Source of the DNA: Latrodectus hesperus
Lineage: Eukaryota; Arthropoda; Arachnida; Araneae; Theridiidae
Length of the DNA stretch: 64,000 nucleotides
NCBI GenBank assembly: GCA_037975125.1
Contig: CM075855.1
Location: forward strand, 108,283,912-108,347,911
Direction: 5' to 3'
Part shown: positions 1 through 12,058 of the stretch, one piece after another
How positions within the stretch are numbered: the first letter of the stretch is position 1
Layout of the letters: each line of letters opens with the position of its first letter
The notes under the pieces: model-generated
The model's database searches: none
Seen by the model: the letters and a program-made list of their open reading frames with translations, nothing else
What the model was told of the DNA's origin: nothing
Position numbers and translations under genes: made by a program

Positions 1-99
1 TCTTTGAAAAGTTATTCTACATCATTGAAAATATACTGTCGTACCTGTTCGAAGTAGTACTTTTCCGTATTTTGGGAAGTAGAAAAGAGGTACCGTTAC

Positions 100-303
100 A
101 TGATGAGTAACTTCGAAAGTCATGTAAAAAAAGACGACAGCCTCAAAATAATGAGTTACGGTGTTTATCAATTATTTACGAAAGACGAAAGCCACAGAAT
201 AATGATTTATAATGTTTACCGAGTATTCACTATCTTTTTCGCTTCCCCTCAAAAACATGTGATTTCTTTAACATATATGTTAATATTGCGGAAGCATGCT
301 TGA
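100..303 (+). CDS. Small ORF with a 17-residue internal repeat, unidentified
   Basis: A 67-codon frame starts with two Met codons and contains two adjacent copies of a 17-codon unit (KDDSLKIMSYGVYQLFT, then KDESHRIMIYNVYRVFT). Of the 14 nucleotide differences between the units, several are silent third-base changes, and most replacements are conservative (D/E, K/R, Q/R, L/V). That is what a translated tandem repeat would show. I do not recognise the protein. No signal peptide or catalytic motif is visible, and no promoter or splice sites were identified. It could be an exon of a repetitive protein whose remainder lies upstream of the window, or a non-coding tandem duplication. Confidence 0.25.
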   Translation: MMSNFESHVKKDDSLKIMSYGVYQLFTKDESHRIMIYNVYRVFTIFFASPQKHVISLTYMLILRKHA

Positions 304-600
304 ATAGTATAAAACGTATTTTAATGTCTATCCCATAAGTTAATATTTAGGAGGTGTTTCCATAGATATTGAAACATATTTATGTTTCTATAAGAAAGAA
401 ACTAAAATCTCACTTTGACCAAAACTCGACATCCATTTTCCGTCTTTCAACAAATGATAGTTGAAAACTGTAATGTTTCGCTCTGAAAAGCATTGTTTTG
501 ACTAAAGCCACACTGAGCACTTGAAATATCGTAGGGTTAGCATTATGAATTAGAAAATATTTTCATGTGATGCTTCGAAAATGTAAACATATTTTACTGA
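304..600. other. AT-rich intergenic, nothing recognised
   Basis: No coding signal, tRNA box or terminal repeat was seen between the small ORF and the first SINE. Confidence 0.5.
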
Positions 601-615
601 CCATATTTATTCATA

Positions 616-897
616 AAAAAAAACTAAACTCCATGGCACGACAGCCCATGTGGGCCAAGGCCTACAGCGCCTATAACTGTTTTCATAACTGAGGGCCCTG
701 GGGTGCGAAACATATGTCCCAGTTAGGTGGTCAGCCTAACGCAAGACCCCCAGTGTTTAGTTCCCAAGCATGCTTGGTACTCAGTTAATCGACCCACTGA
801 AGGGATGAAAGGCTGAGTCAACCTTGCCCAGCCCGAGGATAGAACCTCGGACCTGTGTCATGGGAGCGTGAAACGCTGCCACTAAGCCACCGGGCTT
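616..897 (-). mobile_element. SINE-C, tRNA-derived SINE with 15-bp TSD
   Basis: Read on the minus strand, this begins with a tRNA-like head: an A-box TGGCTTAGTGG (about 879-890) and a B-box-like GGTTCTATCC (837-846). A body of about 200 bp follows and ends in a T-rich 3' end. The insertion is bracketed by a perfect 15-bp direct repeat, ccatatttattcata, at 601-615 and 898-912, so the limits are firm. The body is shared with a headless copy at 55046-55238. A SINE encodes no protein and is moved by a LINE reverse transcriptase. Confidence 0.88.
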
Positions 898-912
898 CCA
901 TATTTATTCATA

Positions 913-1974
913 CTAGTATAATATTAATTATCAAAATGGTATCAACTAGCAAACATTGTGATAAGCTCTACACTTCGATTTAGTTTTAAAAGAGCCATAT
1001 AATTTTAATAATACTTGCCTGTGTATATCAAATTACTCGAATATAATCAAATTGCGCTCTGAGACACATTTCCATGGTACTTCGTCTCACTAATTTTCTA
1101 TCTCACAATTTTGGGTATCTGGGCAGCCGCTAAGATTCACATATCTTCGGACACCATGGGCATCTTTCAGAAACTCACTGATTTTATTCCTGTATGTCGT
1201 CAGAGGACTACTTTGCGAAAGTGGCCCTTGTCAATCAATCATATTAATATTATTAGTCATGTGATCTCGTTAATGATATTAGTCAAGCGCTTACATTAAT
1301 ATTTAATTTACATAATGTATTTCTCTATAACTACGTTAATTGTTATTATGAAATCAATACCCATTTTAATTCAGCATATTTTCTATAATATGCATTATTT
1401 TAATGAAAATATGTAATTTCTTTTTTAAGAAAATTAATAAATGTAAAATAGTAATGAAATCTTTATATATAAAAGTTATTATTTTGTTAATCATTCTATA
1501 GAAAGAGTAAATTATTTTGCTTACATATATAAGTGTCAATTTTTATTGCCAATATATCAGAAACAAATGTTTTAGTTTAAAATAAGAATTCCTGATTGTG
1601 TAATATAAATTCGTTCCGAATTCCAAGTGCATTTTTCTACATATATTTAGAAAAGAAAGCGAAACAGAATTACATAAAACATAAGCCACATGATTCTGCT
1701 TTTTTATTAAAGGAGACACATTTTTGAGGAAATCAAATCTCTTATGATTTTTTAAAAAAGTGGCTTTTTTACTGTCATAGTGCTTCAAAGACAATTTTCT
1801 TGCAAAATTCAGTTTCGTTGAAATTCATTCAAACTTAAACCTGAAATTCCTTAGTAAACTATTCCAAAATACTTATCTTATACAATAGGAATTATTTTTT
1901 TATTTATATGAGCTGTTTGAAGTGAAATGATCTTCGTTTGAAATGACTCATAAAGATATGAATATTTTTATATA
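913..1974. other. AT-rich intergenic
   Basis: Mostly very AT-rich. A slightly richer patch at about 1110-1250 is open in one frame but shows no recognisable domain. No RNA gene or repeat boundary was found. Confidence 0.45.
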
Positions 1975-2196
1975 GGGCGCTCCGTGGCTGAGTGGTCAAA
2001 GCATCACTCCGCTAAACGCTTGAGAGCGTAGGAGTGTGGGTTCGATTCCCACCGTGGCCCTGGGTGTTTTCTTCGTTATCTTCTGTGGTTGTACATCTGT
2101 CAGTGTACTATTTGTCCTACTATCGACGAAGACTTACAAGCGGATCTCAAGAATCAAGCATACAAGTCTGAATATATGTAATGTAATAAAAAAAAT
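1975..2196 (+). mobile_element. SINE-D, with a tRNA-like head and A-rich tail
   Basis: The first roughly 85 bases resemble a class II (Ser/Leu-like) tRNA gene. There is an A-box TGGCTGAGTGG (1985-1995), a long variable arm, a T-stem/loop GTGGGTTCGATTCCCAC, and a B-box GGTTCGATTCC (2039-2049). The acceptor ends pair poorly and the sequence runs on into an unrelated body of about 130 bp ending in an AATAAAA-rich tail. I therefore read it as a tRNA-derived SINE and not a working tRNA gene. No convincing TSD was found. A decayed tRNA gene is the alternative. Confidence 0.65.
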
Positions 2197-2781
2197 AATT
2201 TTATAAGTTATTACGGGCAAACGACAAGCTATTACTAGAAGGAAACTTAAACTTTTAAATATAGTTACACACATTCACAATTGTTAAGATAAATATACGC
2301 TTTAATTTTTTTCCACATTAATTTTTTTAACATTTAATGACTTCATAGAATTGCTATATCATAAATTAAAAATGATCGAAAAACATTGGAAATTGAACAA
2401 AATGAAATTTTCGCTCTTTAATTACTCATTTACGTATAACCTAAACTCGATAATTTAAAATTAATTTTCCAATCTCAACGTATAAACGGCAAATTTTGAT
2501 TTCATATTTTAAGAAACTAATTCATTTTGTAATTTTTATTAATAACATAAGCTATATAAATATCAATATTCACCAAAAGGCTTAAGTTGCAGCAAAAACA
2601 ACTTATGATATTGGTCTTCAGTTATTTTCAACAACAATTACTGTTATTTTTTTTAAAATTTTCATAGAATCAATTATCTTTTAGCATGGAAAGAGAAAAT
2701 ACAATATTGCTCCTAGAACTCCTTGTGGATCAGTACAAATAGCTCTTTTTTTGAGAGAAGTGGTAGCATCCCTCATCCACA
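2197..2781. other. AT-rich intergenic
   Basis: No coding, RNA or repeat signal was recognised. Confidence 0.45.
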
Positions 2782-3000
2782 TTATTCGATATCAAAAATG
2801 AAAAATGAATGTTGCACTTCCCTTTTTGCATACACGTCTACCATATTAATTATTTGAAATGTATTTTCTTCACTTATGCGACATGTGAATACAGCCGAAA
2901 ATGTTTGAAATTTCTTAGCGCAAGTCATTACGAGATGGAAGCATGAATTCCTTATACAGTTGTAATCACAGCTGTTAGTATAATCGATACTAGATATCAA
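2782..3000 (-). CDS. Cysteine-containing ORF, possible exon, unidentified
   Basis: The minus-strand frame is open for about 72 codons and is less AT-biased than its surroundings. Its first half is rich in Cys (SCDYNC, then SC, TC and FTC spaced over about 30 residues). Its second half is charged and ends at a stop after FIFDIE. The Cys spacing suggests part of a secreted disulfide-bonded protein, but no family was recognised and the start Met is arbitrary. Flanking splice sites are not obvious. It may be a decayed exon or chance. Confidence 0.2.
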   Translation of the reverse strand: MISSIDYTNSCDYNCIRNSCFHLVMTCAKKFQTFSAVFTCRISEENTFQIINMVDVYAKREVQHSFFIFDIE

Positions 3001-3220
3001 AAATTGTTTCTTCTTTATCCTACCTCATATTTTTAATCCAAATTAAAGCCAAAATTGTGAATATTAATCAATTCATGACCAAATGCCTTTTTAGTATTCT
3101 ACATAAATGCATTCATTCTAATTTATATATCTACTAACAATTCACACTAAACTATGGAAAAAGCTTTTTACACCACACTTGTAAAAATCAAACAAGTAAA
3201 TAAAAAAATGCAGTACATAG

Positions 3221-3606
3221 CTGTTGTTGTAACTTATGACACTTGGACAAGCCAAGCTCACTATACCTTTGACTATGTGTGATTTAAGTTATTAGTATGC
3301 GTCTCTTTTTTAACTAGAGCACCACAAATGTGAAAATACGATTTTTCTCTAAGCTCCTCCAATAGATGGCACCACCAGAAAATTAACTCGCTCAATTTTG
3401 TCATTAATCTGAAGAGGAAAATATTTTCTCCAGACCATTACACCCATGGTAACAGCTCAACGTCCGATCACAGAACTTTCGATTCCACAAATTTACTGTG
3501 CACGTATATCGCACGCACTCGATGGGTCTTTAGCGGCATTGGGAATCGAGCCCCGCCCTTCTGGACGGAAAGCCTATGTTCTATTTACTAGGCAACCACA
3601 GCCCGT
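3221..3606 (-). mobile_element. SINE-A copy, near full length, 10-bp TSD
   Basis: On the minus strand it runs from a tRNA-like head near 3600, through the shared body and 3' module (cttggcttgtccaagtgtc), to a GTT/AAC-type tail. The perfect direct repeat cagtacatag flanks it at 3211-3220 and 3607-3616. The head is weaker than in the 45910-46283 copy. Confidence 0.88.
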
Positions 3607-3616
3607 CAGTACATAG

Positions 3617-6600
3617 ATATATATCTAATCAACATTCATAATCAAATAAATAGCTGGTCTATGTCATCTTATTAATGAACTTATATTTTGACCAGCAAAA
3701 TATTAAAAAAAGACAGCCAAGAACTTTATGTATCATTAAAATTTAGCTTAATTATTGTATTTAACTAAAAAAATAATTATGAAAGTGCGTGGCTCATATC
3801 AATATTCATATAGGTATGAATTATATGTGTGTGAGTGTGTTTAAATAAATGGATTGCGTTACATTTTTAATATTTAAAATTTTAAATGCATGACAATTTG
3901 TAATCATGTATTTTTTCTGCAAAAAAACTTCCAGTCAAAACAATACAAAGGTTTAACAGGCAAGAAGAATAAGATAAATTTAAAATTTGGCATGACGAAA
4001 AGTGACATCTAATATATAGGACAGGTCTGAGCACATAGGAATTTATTTAAGCTAGATCACCGAAGGGTTCCCGGCATTCTTGTTGATTTTATTTTCTCAA
4101 ATGATTTTTCCTCTGATGGCATCACCGATTTCTTTCCACTAATGAAATCACTGTCAAACGAGATTTTGTTTTTTGATTCTTTTGTGAAATGTATTTTGTA
4201 GTCTCTAATAAAAATGAAAATTCTTTAAAGTATTAAATTTTTTCCTCATCTAATTACTTCTGCTTAAAAGAATTCTAATGATCTCCAATTTTTAATTCTG
4301 CTTAATGTGCCTTACGGAAATATCATTTTATATATTTTCACAATATGTTTTTTATGCAAAACTGAAATTATTTTTGTTTAAGTCTGTAAGCTTTAACAAG
4401 CAACTGAAAATGACACGAGGATAAATTCTAAGAAAGAATGTTTCCTTATAATATTATCAAAATCGTTAAAAGTGGTGAAATATTAAAGTGTCATATTTAC
4501 GAAAACAATATATCATCTTTAAGGAGGCAATAAAAGAAGATAGATGTTTTTTTTTTTGAAAATAATAAATTAAATGAACATTCACAAATTTTTTAGCCAT
4601 ATAATTTACATTTTATTTTCTACCATATTATTGATTGGCTTTGTAAGTTTAGTGTAATAGTAGTAGAGATTAGTAAAGATAATAAAAATGCAACGCCATT
4701 TTTACACTTGAACCTACAATTTAAGCTTATGCTTTATTTTTCTTAATAGGTGAAATAAAATCTACATTTTTGTAGCAATAATTAATACATTCTCTTCTTA
4801 GAAAACAATAAACTTTTATTTGTTTCCTTTAGATTTTAGCAAATAATGTAGTTTATAATATTTATGGTTAAAAATAATTTAGTAAAATATTTGAAAAATA
4901 TTTATGTAAATTAACCTAATTATGTTGAATATATTTTAGAAATTTATCAAATGCGTAGACGTAAGAATGTTAAGTTTATTTTTTTTCACTTAATGATTAT
5001 TTTTTATTAGACCAGACTCCTCCCCTACATGTACATTGGCTAGGAATCGAATGTATGAACTGTTGAATAGAACGTTAGAGAAAACTTTTACTGATTCTGC
5101 TAATTTTACCTTGAAAGTGTTAAACCATTTTATACTAAAAATAATAAATATGAAATTAATTTATTTTGAAGTTTTGTTAAAACATTTATTAAATATTTTT
5201 AAACAGTTTTTTGTTAAATTTATGAAAGTGTATAATGTAAATTTATGAAAGTGAATAAATGTAAAGCTGCTGAAAATATATATTTATAATGAATATTTTT
5301 ATTTCCTCATTGAAAAACGAGTATACAGCAAAAGCTATATTATTCGGAAAATATTTAATATGGTAATTTTAAACATATTTTACTTCAGAAATATGCATTG
5401 TTTCTATCTTTTTCTGATATTAATTCAAATAACAGAGATAAAACTTTTCCAAGGTAACAAAATTTTTAAAATTTTCAATTTATTTACTTAAAAAATAAAA
5501 TATGTTTAGGTATCATATATTAGTTCAGACATTGTGAATAAAATAACTAATGTAATGTTAATTATTAATGTTAAAGTTCCTGAAATTTTAAATTTTCAAA
5601 TTTGACAAAGGCAAATATTACAAAGAAAACCAATAAAAATAATTTATGAAAATTATTTATTAAATATTATTACTTATATTGTTATTTCATACACATGAAC
5701 GCTATTTTTTAAAAGTGAAAAAAATAAATCATAATTACTTGTTTGGAATATTCAGCTGAAAATATGCCTTAAATAAATATTTTACATCAAAATACTAAAT
5801 TCAAAAATTTTCTAAAAGCAAAAATATTTAGTATGGTTATGTTGGAAAATTCAAGCAGCCCTCCTCAAATTCCCAGCCTAGTTGGCACAAAAAAAGCAGC
5901 ACAAATATTTGATTCATATTAATTATTGAAAAGTTATTGAAAAAATAATGTTTATAAATCGTAAAAATATAAATAATAAACTTTTTTTAAATATGAAAAT
6001 AAACGCTGGTACGTTATTTTCATAAATTTTTATCTTTAAAAGATAAAATAATTTTCTAAGAAAAAATTGTTAAAAAAATCTTAGAGTATCATTCAAATGT
6101 AGATTGAACAAGATAAGTTAGCATATTTTAAAAGTATTACTTTTAATTAACAAACGCATTTTAAAGTAAATTTTAAATGCAAGAAATTTTAATTAATTAA
6201 TTAAAACTCAAGTAAATATTTTAAGGCACAAAATAAGTTTTATTTAGTCTTATTTTGAGATTTAAAGCTTACTTTAAACTGAATTGCATACTTTATAGAA
6301 GAATTTACATATGATAAAGAGTAGGAATATTTTTTCGAAAACATTTTTAAAGATAAAAAAAATCTTAATTTCTGCGTTAGTATTTAAAATATTTTTTCAA
6401 ATATTTAAATTCAAATAAAACTGTTTTTTGTGAAGATCATTTGTAAATCCAGCTTAAATGTGTAAAAAGTAATTCTATTTTATTATTCCATACAAGTAAA
6501 AATAAAGTGGCATTACACAAGCAAAAAGCATTTTTAAACGTATAGAATTTAAGATACATTTTAGCATATTTGTTAATTTCTCTTTTAAATTATAAAGAAT

Positions 6601-7158
6601 ACACTATTACTTTTCAATAAATATATTTAAATTAAATATATATAATTAAACATAAAAGTAATTCAAAAGTAGAAAAGGAGAAATTGATAAAAATTAATTA
6701 GAATATTTCTGAAATAATTATGAACTGGTTTTAGTAATGACGAAAAATAATTTGGGCAAGTTATATTTCTTATTTACTGCTATTTCTTAATTATGCATAT
6801 TTCTTAAGTTATATTTCTTAATTATGCAAACAATTTGAATGCTATTTCACTCATTTAAAAACATTAAATTTTCTATTAATTTTATTTTCACTCATAAAAA
6901 AATCTCATTTAAAAATATTGCTGATTTTTGGTAGTTTATGTAATAACAAATTCAAATATAAGAAAAAAGTAAAGAAACACTCATTTATGCGTATCAAATG
7001 AAGATACTCTTCAGAAACATTCGAGGAATATTTAATTTTTTCAGTTTTATATCTTTGAATATAGGCGAGAACATGTATTCATTTTATGCATTTAATAGTT
7101 TTCTTTTATCTAAGCGTTTATGGAGAAAGCAGAGTGGATGTTTTCTCGATTAACTTGT
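3617..7158. other. 3.5 kb AT-rich intergenic
   Basis: Extremely AT-rich with only short chance frames. A patch near 4050-4200 is open for about 48 codons in one frame but gives a plausible peptide in a second frame too, so it is not called. No RNA genes or element ends were seen. Confidence 0.45.
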
Positions 7159-7452
7159 CGTTATTACTTATGACATTTGGACAAGCCAAGCTCGGTACGC
7201 CGTCGGATATGTGAAATTTAATCAATAGGTAGCGTCTTTCATTTAACCAGAGCATCATGAAGGTGAAAGCACGACTTATCTCTAAACTGCTCCAATAGAT
7301 GGCACCACCAGAGGAGGAATTCCCTCAATTTTGATGTTTATCTAGTGTAGGAGGGTATTTTCTCCAGACCATTACACTCATGGTAACTGCTCAACGACCG
7401 ACCACAGGACTTTCAACTCCACAGATTTAGCGAGCGCGTACATCACATGTAT
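7159..7452 (-). mobile_element. SINE-A copy, head truncated
   Basis: It matches the body and 3' module of SINE-A on the minus strand (acaagccaagctc near the tail, then the 'gatggcaccaccagagg' segment). Similarity stops near 7452, before the tRNA-like head. The tail is short and no clear TSD was found, so it is an older, 5'-truncated copy. Confidence 0.8.
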
Positions 7453-8159
7453 CGGTTAACCAAAATACTTATGGTGACAGCTAATGATAACATTAATGGA
7501 GAAAGTAACGTAGATTATAAAACAGGGCAAAAATGTTTTCTGGATAAATTTGATGATACTCAACTTAAAGATTGATAAAGCTTGATTATCCTTTATATCA
7601 CAGATAAAAATAAGATAAAACACTTATCGAATATAATTCATGTTATACAACAAGTAAATTAGCAGAAGTGTTGAATGTGTCAAAATCTACAATTTATAAT
7701 TCCTTTTGATAAGCTTGGTTACATAAGCCGTTTGATTGCATGATATTCATTCCATTTAATGGAGAAAATTTGAAGGATTTTAAACTTGTAACTAGTTATA
7801 TAAATGCAGCATGAAAATTAAATTTTTGAATTAAGTAGAGATGGAAGTTGAAAATTCATCATTATAATATTAAGAAAAAAATGGTGAAAGTGAAATGAAT
7901 CAACTCTAACCATATCAGAGTTTAGTCTTAGTCCAAGGTGAAAGGATTGAAAAATAACAGAGACTAGTGTTATTCTTAACCACTTAAGAGACTATTCTTA
8001 TTCCAAAGTGAAAGGTTTGAAAAAGACTCCTGTGTTAAGAGTTTTCCCAAACAATGATACAACAAATTTATAAAATCACTGCTATTAACTGTGCAAAACT
8101 AAAAACAGCATTTTAAAAAAATCCTAAATAATAGTTAATTGGATGATCAATTTGCTTCA
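7453..8159. other. AT-rich, possible transposase N-terminal remnant
   Basis: At about 7645-7710 the plus strand can be read as KLAEVLNVSKSTIYNSF, which resembles the helix-turn-helix of a Tc1/pogo-type transposase. Stops follow at once. Around 7925-8030 a segment of roughly 25 bases (tccaaggtgaaaggattga and variants) occurs twice. The stretch may be the 5' half of the dead element at 8160-8760, but that link is inference. Confidence 0.3.
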
Positions 8160-8760
8160 TCATGTTGCAATTTGCTGCACCCTGTAGGTCTCTATGCAAG
8201 TCGACCTAGCTATGCATATCCTCCTCACCAGCAGACAGATAAGGTTCCGCTTACCTTGGGGAAGAAAATACTTTTCTGAAATAGCAGCAAGCGGTATCAG
8301 TACATTTTATATACGAATCCAGATTCACACCGGGAATAAATTGAGAACATGTACTGATCTGAAGGGGTAACGAAGTACCAGATACCATCAATCCAAAACT
8401 ACTGAAAGGCACAGTTACCACCTTGCTGGAATAATGGTTTGGGCAAGGATCTTACTCGATGGTCACATTGACCAACATGTGATCCAGGAAGGAACTGTGA
8501 GGATATCAGAATGAGATCCTTGAACCATATGTCCATCCACATGATTGTGCAATTTGCAACAATTTCCTTCTGATGGAAGATAATGGATGACCTCATCGAA
8601 CTACAGTTGTTGATAAATATCTTGAGGTTATTGGCTTCAAGCGAATGAAATGATATGCTCTCAAAATCTAGACCTGAATACCATAGATCTTTTCTAGGAC
8701 TATCTTGGTACACATTATTATGTTATAATTCCCCTCCAAGGTCCTTGGAAAACAGGGAAA
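8160..8760 (+). pseudogene. Tc1-like transposase remnant
   Basis: Translated in shifting plus-strand frames, this shows the middle and end of a Tc1-family DDE transposase: a YHQSK/RHSYH stretch followed by GIMVWARILLDGH, then DKYLEV and a region ending in SRPEYH. Tc1 transposases carry the same order of blocks ('GxxVWG...', then 'DNDPKH', then 'PDLNPIEN'). Several frameshifts and stops interrupt it and the catalytic residues cannot all be placed, so it is inactive. Terminal inverted repeats were not found. A sequence near 9090-9150 may belong to its 3' side. Confidence 0.6.
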
Positions 8761-11659
8761 ACTGCTTACTTCATGTCTGTTTTCACATTTCTCATTTCGT
8801 TTATTAACTAGAAGACAATTTAATTGAAATTATGTAAATTGGATGTCTTCAATGCTTTCAAGCTAGGTTTGAACATGTCACTTTTTAAAACTATTTTCTG
8901 CTATGTTTCCATAACTTTTACCAAATAAAGATGTGGTTGTTAAATTTTTTCATGAATAAAAATTTCAGAGATATTGTTCCTTTTTTGTTGTAAGCCATTT
9001 ATTTTTCTTTTGTAAAATTCTATGTTGCAATCAATTCATGCCTGTTTTGTGCATATTCTATTCAAATTTGGTGGTTCTACATTCGTTCATTTGACACTTG
9101 GGTTGAAAAAAACTGATTGTTCCTTAATTTTTAGAAGTCAGTGTAGTTTTGGAGTTAAAAACATTTAAAAGGAAATTATCCCTTATATTCTTAGTAAGTT
9201 ATTTACAATATTCTCTGTAATTTCTTAACAATTTATTTATTGCAAAAATATCTTATTTTTTTGTTTAAAAGTTTGCTTATATTCCACAAAAGATGAATAA
9301 AAATTTTAATTTGTTACTTTGATTTATTACTGCTTCACTTAGATGAAAGATAAATTATAACCTTCAAAAAGTGTAGAGTATTATATGTGTGTCTGGAAGT
9401 ATAATTAAGATTAATGTTAAACTACTAATCAGATATTCAAGATATCATTTAAAATTTCCGCTTTTTCACATCAAATTATGTATGAATCTTAGTCAGGTTA
9501 ATTCAGTATATCAACTACACTATAAAACAAATAATAGACAAATTGCAATAGGTGTTAAATCGACAATATTCATAATTATTTCATATCACAATAAAAATTA
9601 ACTGTGGAACCCCATTGTAGAAAATTAAATATTTAACGTCATATAACTCTTTTATCATTTGTAAATTTTATTTTTTATGGATATGAAGTATAATACAATA
9701 TGAAGTACACACACAAGATATGTATTTTATATGTTTAATCTATAAAATATTTCTCAATGTCTTTTCGGCGAACATTATATTGGCTATTGCAAAAAATCTA
9801 TTTTATAATATTTATGGTTTAGTATTAGAAGCTTATTTTTGTTGATTCTCATAATTTAATATATTTCCATCTGTAATATTAAATTTTATGCCTATTAATT
9901 ATTTTAATAAGCTGATATTTGATATAATAATTAAAACTTTTGATTGGATTTCTTAACATTTACTTTAAGAATTCTTCTAAGTCAAGAGGGATTACCCATT
10001 TTTTTGTAGAAGTAATGGTTTTATTTCATTGATGTAGTAAGTAAGTATGCAATTTGTTTTATGATTACTATTACATTATAAAGACATACTATTAAATTAA
10101 TATGTATTTTTCCAGGAAAAAAAGTGATTATATTTAAAAGATGAAAAAATTCTAAGAAATTACACATAAGTAGCACACTTTTTGAAAATTTATTGCATTT
10201 GATGATTTAAAAAGAAGGATTTCCTCTTAATTTTGATAATTTATAAATCAAAATTAATTTTATAATTCTTCATTTTTATTTATGCCTTTGAATATGCACT
10301 TGAATAGGGATAATTATTAAATTACAATATCATAACTAAATACAACTAACAGACTTCATTACGATTTCGTCAGATTTCTCTTGTGGGAAAATTATGTGAA
10401 AAACTTATTTCAATAAACTGAATAAAATTATATTATTACGACAAAAGAGGAAATAAAACAGGCTAGAAAGTTATATTAATTAATTTTTTTTAATTTTATT
10501 AAATTTTATGAAAAATAGCAAAACCGTAATTATGTATGTGGGCTGCAAAATAAATTTCTCTAAGGAATGTTTACCAAAATCAAATTAATGTTTCTTTAAA
10601 TATTCAAAGATCATGTGAGTTTTAAATGCATTGCTTATATTCCTCTTTGCTTCCATTTAAAAATCTTAAAATATATAAAACATTATTTATTAAGTGAATG
10701 ACTAAAATCACTCAATAATAAATAATTGTAATGTTAATGTATGTTTTAAAATATGAAATTATCCTAAAAACGTTAAATATTGAAATGTTAATCCTTAATT
10801 AAAAATTGCACAGATAGAATTATGTTGTATTAATATAACTGCAAAGTTTTATAGTAAGAATTACGTTAAATATCTATTGTATCTTTCAAATTGAGTCAAT
10901 TAGAATTTTTAAAATATCACTTACATACAAATATTATCTCTTAAGTGATTTCAAAATTTAAAAAAGTCACTTATAAAAATATCAACTTAAATAAAATTTA
11001 AATTTAAAATAAAATAGGATCAAATGTCTATTTTTACTATCCCAAATTTTCAATATAAGTTAATGAACTTCGAAAAATCGCGAAAAAGGTAAGACAAATA
11101 TGTATTTTACCATTGATCCCAGTTTACATTTTAGATTATATTTGGTCAAGATCAAAGAAAAAATTTGTAAAGCTACTTGATGTGTCAAGATTTACAACTT
11201 TACAGCTTATGTTTATTTTTGTAAACTGCAATAATTAAGGTATAAGTTCAGAACTATTTTAGAAGCATTTCTCAAAAAAAAGGGTTTTTATTTTTTACTC
11301 ACATTCTAAACATCAATGTTACACTAACTTTTTATTTGAAAAAACTATAAATAAAAATTAATATTTATTGTTAAATCTAATATTTCGGAGTATGATTTCA
11401 CAACTAAAAAAATAAATATACTTTACTTTGAGAAAGAAACGCGTAACATTTGAATGACATTCAGTTAAATAATTGCAAAATCTCATCTCTTGTCTCAGAG
11501 AATGTGTGACTAATTATGTTAACCGCATTTTCAACTATTAAAATTGTTAATAAAAAAGTTTATAAAACTAAGTTTTTATAAAGTAATTAGTAATTATCTC
11601 GAAAAACTTTGTTATATAAAATTATGAGTTTTACAAATGATTACTAATATTACTTGTTT
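8761..11659. other. 2.9 kb AT-rich intergenic
   Basis: Nothing is supported beyond short AT-rich frames (for example at 9389-9601), which look like chance. Confidence 0.45.
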
Positions 11660-11669
11660 ACACAAATAT

Positions 11670-12048
11670 TGTTGTTGTTTTTCCTATGACACTTGGACAA
11701 GCGAAGCTTGCTTTTGCCTTTGGCAGTGCGAATTAAGTCAATAGGGAGCGTCTTTCGTTTGGATCAGAGCACCACGAAGGTGAAAGTACGACTTTGCACT
11801 TTTTAAGGTGCCTCATCATTTTGAAATAACGGTCAGGTGACGAGGCTACACCTGAGCTGGCACCCTTCTCTCCACATCCACGCCGCACCAGTGGAAGGAC
11901 TTTGGGCGTCACAGATGAACATGGACACGTCCCCAACCCACGGAGCTCCAGCAATCCAGTAAAGAAGAGTACACCGTGGTCACCCTCCCAACCACTGCCC
12001 GCGGCAAATGATGCTTGTGCTTTGCTGAGCTTACGGGAAGCTCAGCAA
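11670..12048 (-). mobile_element. SINE-B copy with 10-bp TSD
   Basis: On the minus strand a GC-rich 5' module of about 270 bp (with ctgcccgcggcaaatg read on the plus strand) is joined to the same 3' module as SINE-A and an (AAC)n tail. The perfect direct repeat acacaaatat lies at 11660-11669 and 12049-12058. The same composite occurs at 23074-23460. It is therefore a family and not a chance junction. The short ORF inside it on the minus strand is not a gene. Confidence 0.88.
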
Positions 12049-12058
12049 ACACAAATAT

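Noticed and set aside
1985..2062. Functional tRNA-Ser/Leu gene
   Set aside because: The boxes are present, but the acceptor arms do not pair well and a SINE-like body with an A-rich tail continues directly from it.
4045..4200. Possible short exon (about 48 codons)
   Set aside because: Two frames are equally open and neither resembles a family.
8399..8713. Minus-strand 104-residue ORF
   Set aside because: It is antisense to a recognisable Tc1 transposase remnant on the plus strand.
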